DNA from: Calditrichota bacterium
GTDB lineage: Bacteria > Calditrichota > Calditrichia > RBG-13-44-9
DNA: 7,287 nt
Direction of reading: 5' to 3'
Assembly: GCA_016934605.1 (NCBI GenBank)
Contig: JAFGSO010000049.1
Coordinates: 1-7,287, forward strand
In this document: positions 6,385-7,287 of the stretch, piece by piece
Numbering within the stretch: the stretch's first letter is position 1
Layout of the letters: the number at the start of each line of letters is the position of its first letter
Notes under the pieces: model-generated
What the model was told of the DNA's origin: nothing
The model's input: the letters and a program-made list of their open reading frames with translations, nothing else
The model's database searches: none
Translations under genes and position numbers: made by a program

Positions 6385-7002
6385 TTATTCAAAAAGCTTC
6401 TGCACATCTCCCTTACCCTCTCTGAGAATAACAACTTCATCGTTTATCAGACTCACCACAGTCGATTCGTGGGCCTCATGCAACCAGTCCGCATCCAGCA
6501 TCATATCCACAGAATTCTGATAGCGCCGTTCAATTTCTTCCGGATCATTTAGTAATTCATCCGGATTCATATTCACTGAAGTGTTTACCAGCGGATGATT
6601 CATATTTTCTATTAATGTATGACAGACTTCATTATCAGGAATACGAATACCTACTTCTTTCCTCTTGCTGAGCATTGTTTTGGGGATTTCTCTGGTGGAT
6701 GGAAGAATAAAAGTATATGGTCCGGGCAGACAATGTTTCATGATTTTAAAGGCATAATTTGATATACGGGCATAAAGACTGGCCTGCTGTATATCTTTAA
6801 CAATAATGCTAACCGGATCGAACTTGCTTTTCTTCTTCAAAGTGTATATTCTCTGCAGAGCTCCCTTATTATATAGGTCGCATCCAATTCCATAGACGGT
6901 ATCCGTGGGATAGATAATTAATCCTCCATTTTGCAGGACTTCAACTGCATTCATTATTATCCGTTTATGAGGATTCTTAAGATGAATGTGAAATCTGAGC
7001 AT
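6385..7002 (-). CDS. Sua5/YciO/YrdC-family protein, YciO-like
   Basis: TsaC/Sua5 proteins make threonylcarbamoyl-AMP for the tRNA t6A modification; YciO is a paralogue of less certain role. This 205-residue protein begins like E. coli YciO (IHLKNPHKR at 6-14 compared with IHPDNPQQR, then MNAVEVL), which supports the ATG at 7002 although no ribosome site is visible. Core motifs are YPTDTVYGIGCDL (31-43), LKKKSKFDPVSIIV (55-68), LPGPYTFIL (92-100), VGIRIPDN (117-124), TSVNMN (141-146), DPEEIE (153-158), STVVSL (180-185) and REGKGDV (194-200). The TsaC ligand-binding KxR is KKK here (56-58), while SxN is kept (Ser142, Asn144). It is thus intermediate between TsaC and E. coli YciO. There is no Sua5-specific C-terminal domain. 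It is probably the first gene of the run that continues with RidA. Confidence 0.88.
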   Translation of the reverse strand: MLRFHIHLKNPHKRIIMNAVEVLQNGGLIIYPTDTVYGIGCDLYNKGALQRIYTLKKKSKFDPVSIIVKDIQQASLYARISNYAFKIMKHCLPGPYTFILPSTREIPKTMLSKRKEVGIRIPDNEVCHTLIENMNHPLVNTSVNMNPDELLNDPEEIERRYQNSVDMMLDADWLHEAHESTVVSLINDEVVILREGKGDVQKLFE

Positions 7003-7188
7003 CGTAATCTGCGTGATCTTGCTGAATTGTAAAACCAGTGCTTGAACTTAAAATTAATTTTTAAGTTATATGGCAAATGATATAAATACAATCATAAAAA
7101 ATGTTACGGATAGACTGAGGAAGATAATTTAATTTTAGTTGTTATTATAACTTAAAATTGGCAGGAGATTAGTATAAGGAGGGTGTTC
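7003..7188. other. AT-rich spacer with repeated AACTTAAAA motifs
   Basis: No gene is seen here. AACTTAAAA (7045-7053) and TTTTAAGTT (7059-7067) form a 9-bp hairpin with a 5-nt loop. TTTTAAGTTATA (7059-7070) is also the exact reverse complement of TATAACTTAAAA (7146-7157), 75 bp away. The region should contain the promoter of the minus-strand run, but I see only weak candidates, such as TTGTAT and TATAAC on the minus strand separated by 15 nt. Confidence 0.55.
7045..7157. repeat. Three AACTTAAAA copies forming alternative inverted repeats
   Basis: Copies lie at 7045-7053 (forward), 7059-7067 (inverted) and 7149-7157 (forward). The first and third match as an 11-bp direct repeat (AACTTAAAATT). 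The second can pair with either neighbour: 9 bp with the first, or 12 bp with the third. No T-run follows on the minus strand, so an intrinsic terminator for the upstream gene is not supported. Confidence 0.5.
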
Positions 7189-7287
7189 CTATTTTTTTTC
7201 TTTTTTCAAATCCTGTGCAGCTTTTTTAATGTCGTCCGGTGATGTACCAGCCGCTTTGAGGTTTTCCTGTTTTATTCTCTCATAGAC
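7189..7287 (-). CDS. C-terminal end of an unidentified lysine-rich protein (partial)
   Basis: The last 32 codons of a minus-strand reading frame enter from the right edge and end with TAG at 7191-7189. The residues include VYERIKQENLKAAG, then TSPDDIKKAAQDLKKEKK at the C-terminus. The composition (charged, helix-forming, lysine-rich tail) is compatible with a small cytosolic or nucleic-acid-associated protein, but nothing identifies a family. The start lies outside the window. Support for coding is the open frame and sensible residue pattern, and the spacing to the YciO-type gene (186 nt) suggests a separate transcription unit. Confidence 0.5.
   Translation of the reverse strand, partial: VYERIKQENLKAAGTSPDDIKKAAQDLKKEKK

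Noticed and set aside
5948..6398. 14-bp direct repeat TTATTCAAAAAGCT at 5948-5961 and 6385-6398
   Set aside because: The second copy is the coding end of the YciO-type gene and the first is in a short AT-rich gap. It could hint at a duplicated gene end, but there is no further similarity around the copies, so chance is the simpler explanation.

Overview
The window is a compact chromosomal segment of a bacterium that uses Shine-Dalgarno signals (AGGAG-type sites precede four of the genes) and has moderate base composition. A DUF5683-type envelope protein, a deoxyhypusine-synthase-like protein without an eIF5A partner in view, and a CLC transporter carrying both CBS and RCK_C domains together suggest the FCB side of the bacterial tree (Ignavibacteria, Calditrichota or Marinimicrobia-like). 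This placement is an inference with low to moderate confidence. No rRNA, tRNA, CRISPR, phage or transposase gene is visible.

Layout. Positions 1-2635 (minus strand) hold a two-gene unit: a CLC chloride transporter/channel followed, through a TAATG stop/start overlap, by an RluA-family 23S rRNA/tRNA pseudouridine synthase that runs off the left edge. Positions 2636-3124 are a divergent intergenic region. It contains an 86-bp palindromic dispersed repeat (TGTCAT...ATGACA ends) sitting inside a second, 13-bp perfect inverted repeat. Positions 3125-4066 (plus strand, the only plus-strand gene) encode a deoxyhypusine-synthase-fold protein that seems to lack the catalytic lysine.

Positions 4104-7002 (minus strand) form a five-gene run read right to left: a YciO/Sua5-type protein, RidA, a YegS/DagK-type lipid kinase, a DUF5683 membrane protein and a YfiM/DUF2279-type small protein. 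The last two overlap by 37 bp. The run ends in a hairpin plus T-run that starts inside the last gene. Positions 7003-7188 are an AT-rich spacer with three copies of an AACTTAAAA motif in direct and inverted orientation. Positions 7189-7287 are the lysine-rich C-terminus of an unidentified minus-strand gene.

The genes are mostly housekeeping: RNA modification (pseudouridine synthase, YciO), metabolite damage control (RidA), lipid phosphorylation and envelope proteins (lipid kinase, DUF5683, YfiM-like), and ion homeostasis (CLC). I see no convincing undescribed multi-gene system. The best leads are the lysine-less DHS-like protein, the CLC with substituted transport residues and a double regulatory tail, and the nested repeat between them.
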